Shown: positions 6,536 to 13,711, counted from the stretch's first letter. The stretch: DNA of 13,711 nt from Candidatus Melainabacteria bacterium (GCA_003258735.1 QHME01000031.1:1-13711); one strand, 5' to 3'. Notes: generated from the letters alone by a model not told the origin. Numbers and translations are program-made.

Positions 6536-9372
6536 CTATTTAGAGAATTTAGGAATTCCTTATTCGCATCAAGGGACGCTTGCGTTGCCGTAATTGAGTA
6601 TACAGGTTTTGACCTAAATACATTACGCGCAGTATTATAAATATCATCTACCGTAATAGAATCAAGCATAGCCAAGCTTTCATTAACTCGATTTATACCA
6701 TAAATATTTTTGTGCGCATTTTTCAAGTATTCATTTTTTGAAGAATTATCTTCAAAAGAGTTATATAATTGATTTTTGATTTCTTTTTTAGCATTTTCTA
6801 ATTCTTCTTCTGAAACTTTTTCTGTTGTGATTCTTTCAATATTTTCATTGAAACCATCAATTGATTTTTTGATATTATCAAAAGATTTTTCACCAGTTTC
6901 GTGGTTTTCGGTTGTTGTGCCGATAGATAAGACAAATTCCCCCATATCATCATAAAGATTGTAATTCGAATAAACAGAGTAAGCCAAGTGTCTTTGTTCT
7001 CTCAAATCAGAAAATAGTCTTGATGCCGGAGAGTCCCCTAAAATTGCATTCAACAAATTAAGACAAACATCATCTTTGAGATTGCCATTATGTTGGAAAG
7101 TATATGATTTTACAATTTGTGCTTGATTCTTTCGGTTTGGTGCTGTGAACACTTCTGTCTTTTCAATCGGCTTATAGAATTTTCTAATTGAAGTATCCCA
7201 AGGTTTTACAGGCGCAAATGAACACACACTGTTGAAAATTTCTTGTTTAAGCTCAGGATGTTTGCTAAATGGAGCAGAAACAGTAACTTCACCTTGTCCG
7301 TTCTTGAAAAATTCACTATAAAGATTTTTTACATCTTCAAGAGTTATTGAATCTAAACTTTCAAGCTTGTCTTGAGGTGTAAATTCACGTGGAGTTCCTT
7401 TATATAACAATTTATTTAACGCATCATAAGGTGAAACTTCATACCCCTTGTAATAATCTTTCAAACGCGCAATTGCCTTATCAAATTCTTGTTGATTAAT
7501 ATTTGGATTTTTTATTTGGTCATTGAAATTTTCAAGAGCCTGCTTTGCATTTTGAATAGGAAAATCGGCAGTAAGAGTCAACCCCATATCCCCCACGCTG
7601 ACACCGGAAGATGAAATTCCATATTTGTCTTCAAATTTTGAAATATCTTCAACAGATTTACTTTTTGTTCCACTATTAAAAACGACCTCTGCCAACACAT
7701 CAGCAACAGCTGCTTTTTTCGGAGTCCAATCTTTCTCACCCATTGTAAAACTGTATTCAACATTATCAGAATTTGTTTCATTTAATTGAATTTCAAAATT
7801 ATTTGCAGCTCTATATGTTTTAACTTTGCTGACATCTATAGGAGCAGACTTTTTAGAACCGGTAAAACTTACATTAGCTTGCTTTACACTGTCATAATTT
7901 GAGTCTAAAGTTTTAGAATCAGTACCATGCGGATGAACAACAGTCAGGGCAACCTTATTCAAATCTAAATATTTTTTTGCAGCATTCATAACATCTTCTT
8001 TAGTCATGCTGTCAACAATTTTGTCAAACTCGTTCAACTTTTTAATATTATCATTTAAATATGCATTCCCTATTGCATTATTTACTCCGCCTGAATATTC
8101 AAAAGTCTTTTCATTAGACTTTTTCATCTTATTTTTAATCGCCATAAATTCATCATCTGTTGGCGGAACTTTTGCCAAATTATCTATTACTGCATACAAA
8201 TCTTTAATAAATTGTTCTGATTTATTTTCAGGAACAATTGTTTCAACTAGCATCAATGAATGATCCTGTGGGCGCGAACTCAACCTATCAGGCGCAAAAC
8301 TTATGCCAACACCATAATTTCTTTCAAGTTTAGAAGTCCTTGAATTTTTCAATCCACCTGCAAGATAATTCATTGCCTGCAAATGTACTTTATCGACAGT
8401 ATTGTTATTTTCCGGACCTGCAAAACCTAAAAAAATTGATGTTGAATTACTTTCTGATTTTGGAGAAATAATATCTTGACGCACCGAATGGTTTATCGGT
8501 GTCATTTTTTCAAAATGTCTTTCACCAGTTGGAACTTTTGTCGAATTGAAGTATTTTGAGACAAGTTCCATTGTCTTTTGTGGTTCAACTTCTCCTGTTA
8601 TAACTGTCGTCATATTTGCAGGATAATAGTTGTTATTAAAATATTTAACAACATCATCTTGAGTAAGCGAACTGATATTATCGGTATTGCCGGCAACCAA
8701 ATCAATAGATGAAGATTTTATGTTAAACAGATTTTTTACAGTTTGGGAGTATCCTATATTTTCATTATCAGATAGACACATGTTAATTTCGGAATTAACA
8801 ATTTTCTTTTCCTTTTCAAGCTTATCTACCAAAAATTTTGGTGACTGTAACATTCCGGCATGAAGTTGAATTTTTGTTTCTAAATCGCCATCTTCAAGCA
8901 AATTAGATTTGATATAGTAATCAGTGTTTGCAAAAGATGTTGAAGCGTTTGTACTTCCACCCATTTTGTGAACTTCATCAAAAAATACTTTATCACCCAA
9001 ATCTTCAGAACCATTAAACAAATTGTGTTCGATATAATGACTTATACCGCGCAAATTGTCAGGTTCATTAAACGAACCTGTATTTACATAAGTTTTTACA
9101 AAAGTCGGTCCATCTTTTGGTACAATTACAACTCTTTGACCATTAGCCAATTTATAACACTTTGCAGTCAAATCATTTGGGAGTTTTATATCTTCAACAT
9201 GACTAAAACTCATTGGCACTTTGACATTATATGTTGGAATAGTTGCAGGCATGGTCGCAACTTGTGCAGATTTATTCTCAACAACCTTTTCTGGTTGTTG
9301 AGCTTGAACCGGTTTGTTTGAGTTTATTGCAACCGTTTGATTTATCGGATAATTTGTTTGTATTGAAGTCAT
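6532..9372 (-). CDS. M16 family (pitrilysin/insulinase-like) zinc metallopeptidase
   Basis: A 946-residue protein with the four-lobe architecture of fused M16 peptidases. The inverted zinc motif HYIEH (112-116) and downstream EKEKKIVNSEI with Glu195 supply the ligands and catalytic Glu. A typical M16 middle segment follows (LTQDDVVKYF...NMTTVITGEVEP, about 236-265). The second half (about 515-946) has no zinc motif but keeps the conserved LREQRHLAYSVYS (790-802). Residues 1-50 are Asn/Gln/Pro/Val-rich, apparently disordered, with no signal peptide, so I expect a cytosolic enzyme degrading peptides. The linker near 500-508 contains SFTGSKK. The ATG is set by the domain layout; its weak AGGTAG ribosome site lies inside a hairpin. 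Substrate unknown. It ends overlapping murG tail to tail. Confidence 0.92.
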   Translation of the reverse strand: MTSIQTNYPINQTVAINSNKPVQAQQPEKVVENKSAQVATMPATIPTYNVKVPMSFSHVEDIKLPNDLTAKCYKLANGQRVVIVPKDGPTFVKTYVNTGSFNEPDNLRGISHYIEHNLFNGSEDLGDKVFFDEVHKMGGSTNASTSFANTDYYIKSNLLEDGDLETKIQLHAGMLQSPKFLVDKLEKEKKIVNSEINMCLSDNENIGYSQTVKNLFNIKSSSIDLVAGNTDNISSLTQDDVVKYFNNNYYPANMTTVITGEVEPQKTMELVSKYFNSTKVPTGERHFEKMTPINHSVRQDIISPKSESNSTSIFLGFAGPENNNTVDKVHLQAMNYLAGGLKNSRTSKLERNYGVGISFAPDRLSSRPQDHSLMLVETIVPENKSEQFIKDLYAVIDNLAKVPPTDDEFMAIKNKMKKSNEKTFEYSGGVNNAIGNAYLNDNIKKLNEFDKIVDSMTKEDVMNAAKKYLDLNKVALTVVHPHGTDSKTLDSNYDSVKQANVSFTGSKKSAPIDVSKVKTYRAANNFEIQLNETNSDNVEYSFTMGEKDWTPKKAAVADVLAEVVFNSGTKSKSVEDISKFEDKYGISSSGVSVGDMGLTLTADFPIQNAKQALENFNDQIKNPNINQQEFDKAIARLKDYYKGYEVSPYDALNKLLYKGTPREFTPQDKLESLDSITLEDVKNLYSEFFKNGQGEVTVSAPFSKHPELKQEIFNSVCSFAPVKPWDTSIRKFYKPIEKTEVFTAPNRKNQAQIVKSYTFQHNGNLKDDVCLNLLNAILGDSPASRLFSDLREQRHLAYSVYSNYNLYDDMGEFVLSIGTTTENHETGEKSFDNIKKSIDGFNENIERITTEKVSEEELENAKKEIKNQLYNSFEDNSSKNEYLKNAHKNIYGINRVNESLAMLDSITVDDIYNTARNVFRSKPVYSITATQASLDANKEFLNSLNS

Positions 9373-9374
9373 AA

Positions 9375-9412
9375 AAATCTACCTATGTATTTATAAAAAC
9401 ACAGGTAGATTT
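9375..9412 (-). terminator. Long hairpin between purA and the M16 gene: candidate terminator covering the M16 ribosome site
   Basis: Two 14-base arms (9375-9388 and 9399-9412) pair with one mismatch, which becomes a G-U wobble in one RNA direction; the loop is 10 bases. Read on the minus strand (from purA) the stem ends in TTTTT next to the M16 ATG. Read on the plus strand it is followed by ATTTTTG. It can therefore act as a terminator in either direction, though the stem is AU-rich. The arm nearest the M16 gene holds its AGGTAG ribosome site, so transcripts reading through from purA would mask it. The pairing is seen; the function is inferred. Confidence 0.5.
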
Positions 9413-9438
9413 ATTTTTGCTTATTCTTTTAAGTTTTA

Positions 9439-10725
9439 TTAAGCTTCTCTATAGATTGTTTGTTCTCTATCAGGACCTACAGAAACAATTGAAATCGGTG
9501 TTTCCAAAAGTTCTTCTAATCGTTCTAAATACTTACGGCAATTTTCAGGCAAATCTTCATATTTGCGAATATTAGAAATATCTTGCATCCAACCTTTGTG
9601 AGTTTCATAAACAGGTTCTAAATATTTATGAATAAAGACATTTGTAGGATATGAAGTATAAATTTTGCCATCACGTTTATCTTTGTATGCTGTACAAAGT
9701 TTTATCTCTTCAAAACCATCAAATACATCAATTTTTGTTAGCGCAATTGAGGTCAAACCACCTACAAGACAGGAATATTTCATAGTAACAGCATCAAACC
9801 ATCCACAACGACGAGGTCTGCCGGTTGTTACACCAAATTCGTGCCCAATATCTTGGATACGTTTGCCATATTCATCTGTTAATTCTGTTACAAACGGTCC
9901 TTCTCCAACTCTTGTACAATAAGCTTTCGCCACACCTATAACTTCATCAATAACTGTCGGCCCATAGCCTGAACCTGTTGCTGCGCCACCACCAATTGGA
10001 TTTGAACTTGTCACAAACGGATATGTTCCAAAATCGACATCAAGCATTACACCTTGTGCACCCTCAAATAATATAGTTTTTCCTTCTCGCTTTGCAATTT
10101 GAAGAAGTTCTTGCCAATCAGGACAAACATAAGGAGCAAAGATTTTCGCATATTCTTCGCACAATGCCCAAACTTCCTCTTTTGTGTAGGTTTTCAATCC
10201 GTACACTTCTTTTAATTGCTTGTTCTTTAGTGGAAGGATTATATCAAGTTTTTCAGATAAAGCTTCTTTTGAATAAAGGTCTTCAATCTTCAGCCCTATT
10301 CTATTCATTTTGTCAGTGTAAGTAGGTCCTATACCTTTTTTAGTTGTGCCAATTTTGCCTTTTTTAGCATTATCTTCACTATAGCCATCAACTTCGGTAT
10401 GCCAAGGCATTGTAATTGATGCAAGAGGACTCACTTTAAGACCAGAGAGGTCAATATTTTCGGCTTTTAAACCTTCAATTTCTTTTTGAAAATACTCAGG
10501 CAAAATAACCGTACCATTACCAATCAAACAAGTCTTACCATTGTATAAAATTCCTGATGGAATCAGATGAAATTTGAAAGTTTTGCCGTGCGCAACAACA
10601 GTGTGACCGGCATTACAACCGCCTTGATATCTAATAATCAAATCGGCATCTTGAGCTAATAAATCTGTAATCTTCGCTTTTCCTTCATCGCCCCATTGAG
10701 CACCAACGACAACTTTGTTTGACAT
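9439..10725 (-). CDS. purA: Adenylosuccinate synthetase (PurA)
   Basis: Cytoplasmic GTP-dependent enzyme that joins IMP and aspartate to form adenylosuccinate, the first committed step to AMP. From the ATG at 10725 it has 428 residues, the standard length. Signatures: VGAQWGDEGKAK near the N-terminus, GGCNAGHTVV, the second family motif GIGPTYTDKMNRIGLKIEDL, GSGYGPT and TGRPRRCGWFD. The first motif is normally GDEGKGK; here the second Gly is Ala. An in-frame ATG at 10758 would add 11 residues, but AAGGAAGGG lies just upstream of the 10725 ATG and MSNKVVVGAQWGD is the normal family start. It lies between the HD-GYP-like gene and the M16 gene on the same strand, separated by hairpins, so it is probably its own unit. 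Confidence 0.96.
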   Translation of the reverse strand: MSNKVVVGAQWGDEGKAKITDLLAQDADLIIRYQGGCNAGHTVVAHGKTFKFHLIPSGILYNGKTCLIGNGTVILPEYFQKEIEGLKAENIDLSGLKVSPLASITMPWHTEVDGYSEDNAKKGKIGTTKKGIGPTYTDKMNRIGLKIEDLYSKEALSEKLDIILPLKNKQLKEVYGLKTYTKEEVWALCEEYAKIFAPYVCPDWQELLQIAKREGKTILFEGAQGVMLDVDFGTYPFVTSSNPIGGGAATGSGYGPTVIDEVIGVAKAYCTRVGEGPFVTELTDEYGKRIQDIGHEFGVTTGRPRRCGWFDAVTMKYSCLVGGLTSIALTKIDVFDGFEEIKLCTAYKDKRDGKIYTSYPTNVFIHKYLEPVYETHKGWMQDISNIRKYEDLPENCRKYLERLEELLETPISIVSVGPDREQTIYREA

Positions 10726-10762
10726 AATAATATCCCTTCCTTTTATGTACTTTAGCATACCA

Positions 10763-10771
10763 ATTTTAGCA
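10763..10771 (-). promoter_or_regulatory. Candidate extended -10 promoter for purA
   Basis: On the minus strand TGCTAAAAT gives an extended -10 element (TG, one base, then a 5/6 match to TATAAT) with no good -35 box at the right distance. The predicted start point near 10756 leaves a leader of about 30 bases carrying the AAGGAAGGG ribosome site. This is a sequence match only. Confidence 0.4.
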
Positions 10772-10809
10772 CAAAAAAGGGATTAAGGGTGCTCTCGAAA
10801 AGGAATAAA

Positions 10810-10823
10810 TGTAACAGGTTACA
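10810..10823. promoter_or_regulatory. 14 bp palindrome TGTAACAGGTTACA
   Basis: Perfect inverted repeat TGTAAC-AG-GTTACA between the HD-GYP-like gene and purA. It lies about 40 bases upstream of the candidate purA -10. It may be a repressor operator for purA. Alternatively, in the minus-strand RNA, it is a short hairpin followed by UUUAUUCCUUUU, which could be a weak terminator for the upstream gene. I cannot decide between these. Confidence 0.4.
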
Positions 10824-10854
10824 CTGAAATTGTTTCCATATCTAAAATTTAGCT

Positions 10855-12096
10855 TTATTCTCTAACGACTTGAGCCAAAGCACTCACAACATCTTTGTCC
10901 CATTTGTGGTCAACTTCTGATGTAATAATCTCAAGAGCCTTGTCTGCATCCATTGCCATTCTGTAAGGACGATCTGAAGTCATTGCTGAATATGCATCTG
11001 CAACAGCAATAATTCTTGAACCAAGCGGAATTGATTGACCTTTCAAACCTTCCGGAGTACCTGAACCATCAACACGTTCTGTTTGATATGTAATATAAGG
11101 TACAACTTCTGATAAGAAATTAATGTTCATTAACAAATTAACCCCAACATTTGTGTGGTTTTTAATTTTGCTCAATTCATCCGCTGAGAGCTTGCCGTTG
11201 TTTGCAAAAATCTTTTCAGGAAGAGTAATTTTGCCTATATTTTGTAACAAACCGGCATAGTATATTAAGTCAGTTGTTTTTTCATTCAAACCAAGTTTTT
11301 TGCAAATACTTCTTGCAAGTTTTGCGGTATTTCGAGAATGGGAAACGGTATATTGCCCTTTTCTATCAACCGCATTAGCCAAGGCCTCAACAAAGTTTTG
11401 CTGATAGTCACACAAATCGCCAATTAGGGCAGTCAATTCTGCTCTTTGTTGTTTTAGTTGAATTTCACTTGTTTCTGGTGTAGAAACCAACTTTTGCGTA
11501 TGGTCAATTGCGTTTTGGAGAGTAATTGTTGTTCCTAGCAAATTGGCAATACTCATAACAAGTTCTCTGAAATCTTTTTCAGGTTTTTGTTCATAGCCTA
11601 TTTCAATCATCCCAACAGGCATTGTTGAACTACGCATTGCAATATATGCACTGTGTTCACTCTCAATTACTTCTTGGTGCAAAAGTTCTTCTATTGTAAC
11701 AGTATTTGATTTTTGAGTATCACCAGAAACTCCGACAGGTGTCATTTTTCCATCTTTTATCAAATAAATTATACAATCATCAACCTCAAGCATTTGAACA
11801 ATTGATTTTGCAATTGATGTATAAATAGCTTGTTCTTCGCCAGTTGAAAAATCTAGCACGCATAAAGTATTTTTAGAAGAGTAAATATCAATCAACTCAT
11901 TAAGCTGATTTTGTAGTCGTTCTTTTTTATTTGCACTAATGCTAATTTTCTTGGCAAAATCTTCAGAAATAAGTTCTTCCGAAATAAAATCACCTAGATT
12001 AAGGGCAAACATTTCCTCAATAGGGTCACTGCCAGCTAAATATTCAGACTGACTAAATAATGAGACTCCTACTTGTTTTTTCTCTTCTTTATCCAT
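10855..12096 (-). CDS. GAF-like/HD-GYP-family protein with degenerate active site
   Basis: 413 residues. The N-terminal part is acidic; about 85-200 looks like a GAF-type sensor domain (SIVQMLEVDDCIIYLI ... AIDHTQKL), and about 225-400 is an HD-GYP domain. Active HD-GYP proteins hydrolyse cyclic-di-GMP through metal ligands in HS, HD, HxxxG, HH and D, plus the GYP loop. Here H253, K289, H314 and D367 remain, but HD is Q285-N286, HH is Q338-T339, and GYP is G346-T347-P348. The later DRPYR motif is intact. I infer a non-hydrolytic protein that may bind a nucleotide or a partner. No signal peptide or membrane segment is visible, so it is probably cytoplasmic. The ATG has AAAGGA 7 bases upstream; a lone TATAAA (12126-12131) is a weak promoter guess. 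It is divergent from the next gene. Confidence 0.88.
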   Translation of the reverse strand: MDKEEKKQVGVSLFSQSEYLAGSDPIEEMFALNLGDFISEELISEDFAKKISISANKKERLQNQLNELIDIYSSKNTLCVLDFSTGEEQAIYTSIAKSIVQMLEVDDCIIYLIKDGKMTPVGVSGDTQKSNTVTIEELLHQEVIESEHSAYIAMRSSTMPVGMIEIGYEQKPEKDFRELVMSIANLLGTTITLQNAIDHTQKLVSTPETSEIQLKQQRAELTALIGDLCDYQQNFVEALANAVDRKGQYTVSHSRNTAKLARSICKKLGLNEKTTDLIYYAGLLQNIGKITLPEKIFANNGKLSADELSKIKNHTNVGVNLLMNINFLSEVVPYITYQTERVDGSGTPEGLKGQSIPLGSRIIAVADAYSAMTSDRPYRMAMDADKALEIITSEVDHKWDKDVVSALAQVVRE

Positions 12097-12167
12097 AATT
12101 TTTCCTTTAAATACATGCCTTCTATTTTATATACGGCACAAAATTTAAAAACTTTAATCAGGATTAG

Positions 12168-12197
12168 AAAAATTCATACTAAAGTATGGGATTTTTT
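12168..12197. terminator. Bidirectional terminator-like hairpin in a divergent spacer
   Basis: Core inverted repeat CATACT-AA-AGTATG (12175-12188), extended on the plus strand by two G-U pairs and then by an A-run facing a T-run (AAAAA left, TTTTTT right). The minus-strand RNA also ends in AAUUUUU. The shape is that of an intrinsic terminator in both directions. It sits in the 235 bp spacer between two divergent genes, where no annotated transcript needs a terminator. The rest of this spacer (12097-12331) is AT-rich with no gene I can support. Confidence 0.35.
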
Positions 12198-12331
12198 ATA
12201 CAAAAGTTTGAAAACGCTAAAAGAAATGAAGTGTTACGAAATATTACACCAAATATTTCTATATTCGCACTTATCGCAACTAAAAATACTTTATATCAGT
12301 AATGGGGAATTTTTAAACAAAAGGGAAATAA

Positions 12332-13573
12332 ATGAGTCTTATTAATTCTGCAATAAAAACTGTTGCAAAGCCTTATACTTCAAAAGGTTATCGTTTGCTG
12401 TCAAAATCATTGAATATACCAACATCTAATAATGGCACAATGGATATCGTTGAAATTGCATCAGAATTTGGCAAAGGACATACTACAATCACTTCATTTA
12501 AAGATGAAGAAGGAAAGTTGGTGCAACGAACCATCGACAAAATCTGCAGCAAAGGGCATATACACACATTTTCTGAGTTCGAGGGAAATGTTACCACACA
12601 AAGACGTAAAATTTCTAGAACAAGCGTAAATGGGAAATTAACTCAAGAAACCATTACCAAAAATGTTTATTCTCCTGACAAAGGAGGAAAACTTGATAGG
12701 GAATATTTGACAATAAATTATTCACCCAATAAAACAACTAACGAAGTTCAATATTTTGAATCAAGAGCTCCGCATGGAGTGCATAATTATGTAAAAACAA
12801 CTGCATCCAGAAATTCAGTTGGAGAATACACACATACTGCAATAGAAAGTAACACCTTGCCACAGGCGGAGTTAGACAAATATGCCCAAACACCTTATGT
12901 ATTTTCTAAAAACTATTCTAAGGAAGATTTTTTAAAAGCTGTAGCACCTTATGCTAAAGAAAAACAAAATGTCTCCGATTTAGGGATTAAAGTTGTGAAT
13001 GAAAAACTACCTGAAACATTTGGAGGTGTTAGTTATGGAGAAAGACCGAGAGTAGCTTTAGACTTAGAAAAATATGCTAATAACGATGATATTGTAGATA
13101 CCATAAATCATGAGCTACGTCACCAATATCAGCATAAATTAGTATCAAAATATAGGAAATATTTTATTTTGGGTGGCAATAAAGAATGTGATAGTGTATT
13201 CACAACTCTTTTAAAAACTTTAGGCTTAAAGAAATCTACAACAATGGCACCTGAAATTGCTGAAGAAAAACGATTGGCTGGAATTTTTAGAGATAATTTT
13301 AAGCATCACAAAGACCTTCCAAAAACAAATGCTGAAATAAAGAAACATCCTGAAGCCTACGAGGCTTACTGGAACCAGCCGGTAGAAGTAGATGCAAGAA
13401 ATGCTGGCGAGAAAGCTAAAGACGAATACAAAAATATATTAGCTATACTTGCTGAGAGACTTGGAATATCTAGCAAATTAAACTGGAACAAAGGACAAAT
13501 TGCAATGTATGAATTTATCACAAATGCCGAAAAAGAAGGTAACGTAGTAAAAGTCGGCGGATTATTTAGCTAA
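12332..13573 (+). CDS. Uncharacterised protein with HExxH zinc-peptidase motif and beta-rich N-terminal half
   Basis: I do not recognise the family. The 413 residues fall in two parts. Residues about 45-175 are Thr/Ser/Lys-rich, with alternating polar/hydrophobic strands and Gly or Asn turns (TSFKDEEGKLVQRT, SRTSVNGKLTQETI, YSPNKTTNEVQYF), suggesting stacked beta-hairpins. Residues about 195-400 hold HELRHQYQH (260-268), an HExxH zinc site, and PVEVDARNAGEKAKDEY (350-366), whose Glu352 could be the third ligand as in gluzincins. A third ligand at His268 is also possible. No signal peptide or membrane helix is visible. The ATG at 12332 has AAAGGGA about 6 bases upstream. It stands alone, divergent from the HD-GYP-like gene. 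Likely a zinc metallopeptidase; substrate and location are unknown. Confidence 0.8.
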   Translation: MSLINSAIKTVAKPYTSKGYRLLSKSLNIPTSNNGTMDIVEIASEFGKGHTTITSFKDEEGKLVQRTIDKICSKGHIHTFSEFEGNVTTQRRKISRTSVNGKLTQETITKNVYSPDKGGKLDREYLTINYSPNKTTNEVQYFESRAPHGVHNYVKTTASRNSVGEYTHTAIESNTLPQAELDKYAQTPYVFSKNYSKEDFLKAVAPYAKEKQNVSDLGIKVVNEKLPETFGGVSYGERPRVALDLEKYANNDDIVDTINHELRHQYQHKLVSKYRKYFILGGNKECDSVFTTLLKTLGLKKSTTMAPEIAEEKRLAGIFRDNFKHHKDLPKTNAEIKKHPEAYEAYWNQPVEVDARNAGEKAKDEYKNILAILAERLGISSKLNWNKGQIAMYEFITNAEKEGNVVKVGGLFS

Positions 13574-13711
13574 CACACAGAGCAATGTCAGAATTTATTT
13601 CAGAGTCTCTAACAAAACACAAAGAACATTGTCATTCTGAACTGCGGATTTTGACAAGTGCGCTGTGTGAACGGAGAGAACCCAGCACGTCCCAGTGAGG
13701 ACTGCATTGAG
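13574..13711. repeat. Putative dispersed intergenic repeat (continues past window end)
   Basis: The tail after the last gene differs from its surroundings: the final 91 bases are 45/91 (49%) G+C, clearly above the AT-rich genes. It contains phrases of the TGTCATTCTGAAC and TTTCAGAGTCTCTAAC type that I recall from high-copy intergenic repeats of gut bacteria. CACACAGAGC (13574-13583) and GCGCTGTGTG (13660-13669) form a 9/10 inverted repeat. No convincing protein is encoded. Copy number cannot be judged from one window, so the repeat call is inference. Confidence 0.4.

Noticed and set aside
8968..9321. 117-codon frame opposite the M16 N-terminal domain
   Set aside because: Antisense to conserved M16 zinc-site codons, with no ribosome site or recognisable content.
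10726..10758. Upstream ATG extending PurA by 11 residues
   Set aside because: The stretch contains the ribosome site for the 10725 ATG, and the family normally begins just before VGAQWGDEGK.
10768..10793. AGCAC/GTGCT dyad around an A-rich run upstream of purA
   Set aside because: Only 5 bp of pairing with a 16-base loop; likely chance, and it overlaps the candidate promoter.
10810..10823. Palindrome as a BirA (biotin) operator
   Set aside because: The half-site resembles TTGTAACC but BirA sites need a much longer spacer and a nearby bio gene; neither is present.
12073..12345. 90-codon open frame on the plus strand across the divergent spacer
   Set aside because: It begins antisense to the HD-GYP-like start, has no ribosome site at any ATG, is rich in codons expected from AT-rich noncoding DNA, and overlaps the next gene start.
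1..13711. CRISPR array, tRNA, rRNA, insertion sequence or phage module
   Set aside because: No regularly spaced direct repeats, cloverleaf-like segment, transposase/integrase motif or phage protein was seen.

Overview
The window looks like a chromosomal segment from an AT-rich, Gram-negative-type bacterium. My best guess is a gut member of the non-photosynthetic cyanobacterial relatives (Melainabacteria/Vampirovibrionia, order Gastranaerophilales). This is inferred from low GC, the gene mix, a cytoplasmic-looking M16 peptidase with an Asn/Gln/Pro-rich N-terminus, and the style of the last gene. No rRNA or other taxonomic marker settles it. There is no CRISPR array, tRNA, transposase or phage gene.

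Layout. (1) 1-544, minus strand: the first codons of rpmA (L27) and complete rplU (L21), driven by a near-consensus promoter with a small hairpin in the 5' leader. (2) 605-6535, plus strand: a compact part of the division and cell wall (dcw) cluster, murF-mraY-murD-ftsW-murG. Genes are 2 bp apart or overlapping. Together they finish UDP-MurNAc-pentapeptide (MurD adds D-Glu, MurF adds the dipeptide), load it on the lipid carrier (MraY), convert lipid I to lipid II (MurG) and polymerise it at the septum (FtsW). murE and murC are not next to them. (3) 6532-12096, minus strand: a large M16 peptidase, purA (adenylosuccinate synthetase) and a GAF-like/HD-GYP protein. (4) 12332-13573, plus strand: an uncharacterised protein with an HExxH zinc-peptidase motif. 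(5) 13574-13711: an intergenic tail of higher GC that looks like a dispersed repeat.

Most interesting points. The HD-GYP protein has lost the HD dyad (QN instead), the HH pair (QT instead) and the Tyr of GYP (GTP instead), so it is probably a non-catalytic relative. The final gene is a candidate new zincin behind a beta-hairpin-rich N-terminal half. The M16 peptidase start signals lie inside a long hairpin that also looks like the purA terminator. murF may be translated from a leaderless mRNA. I did not find a convincing multi-gene new system; the last gene is the best candidate for undescribed biology.
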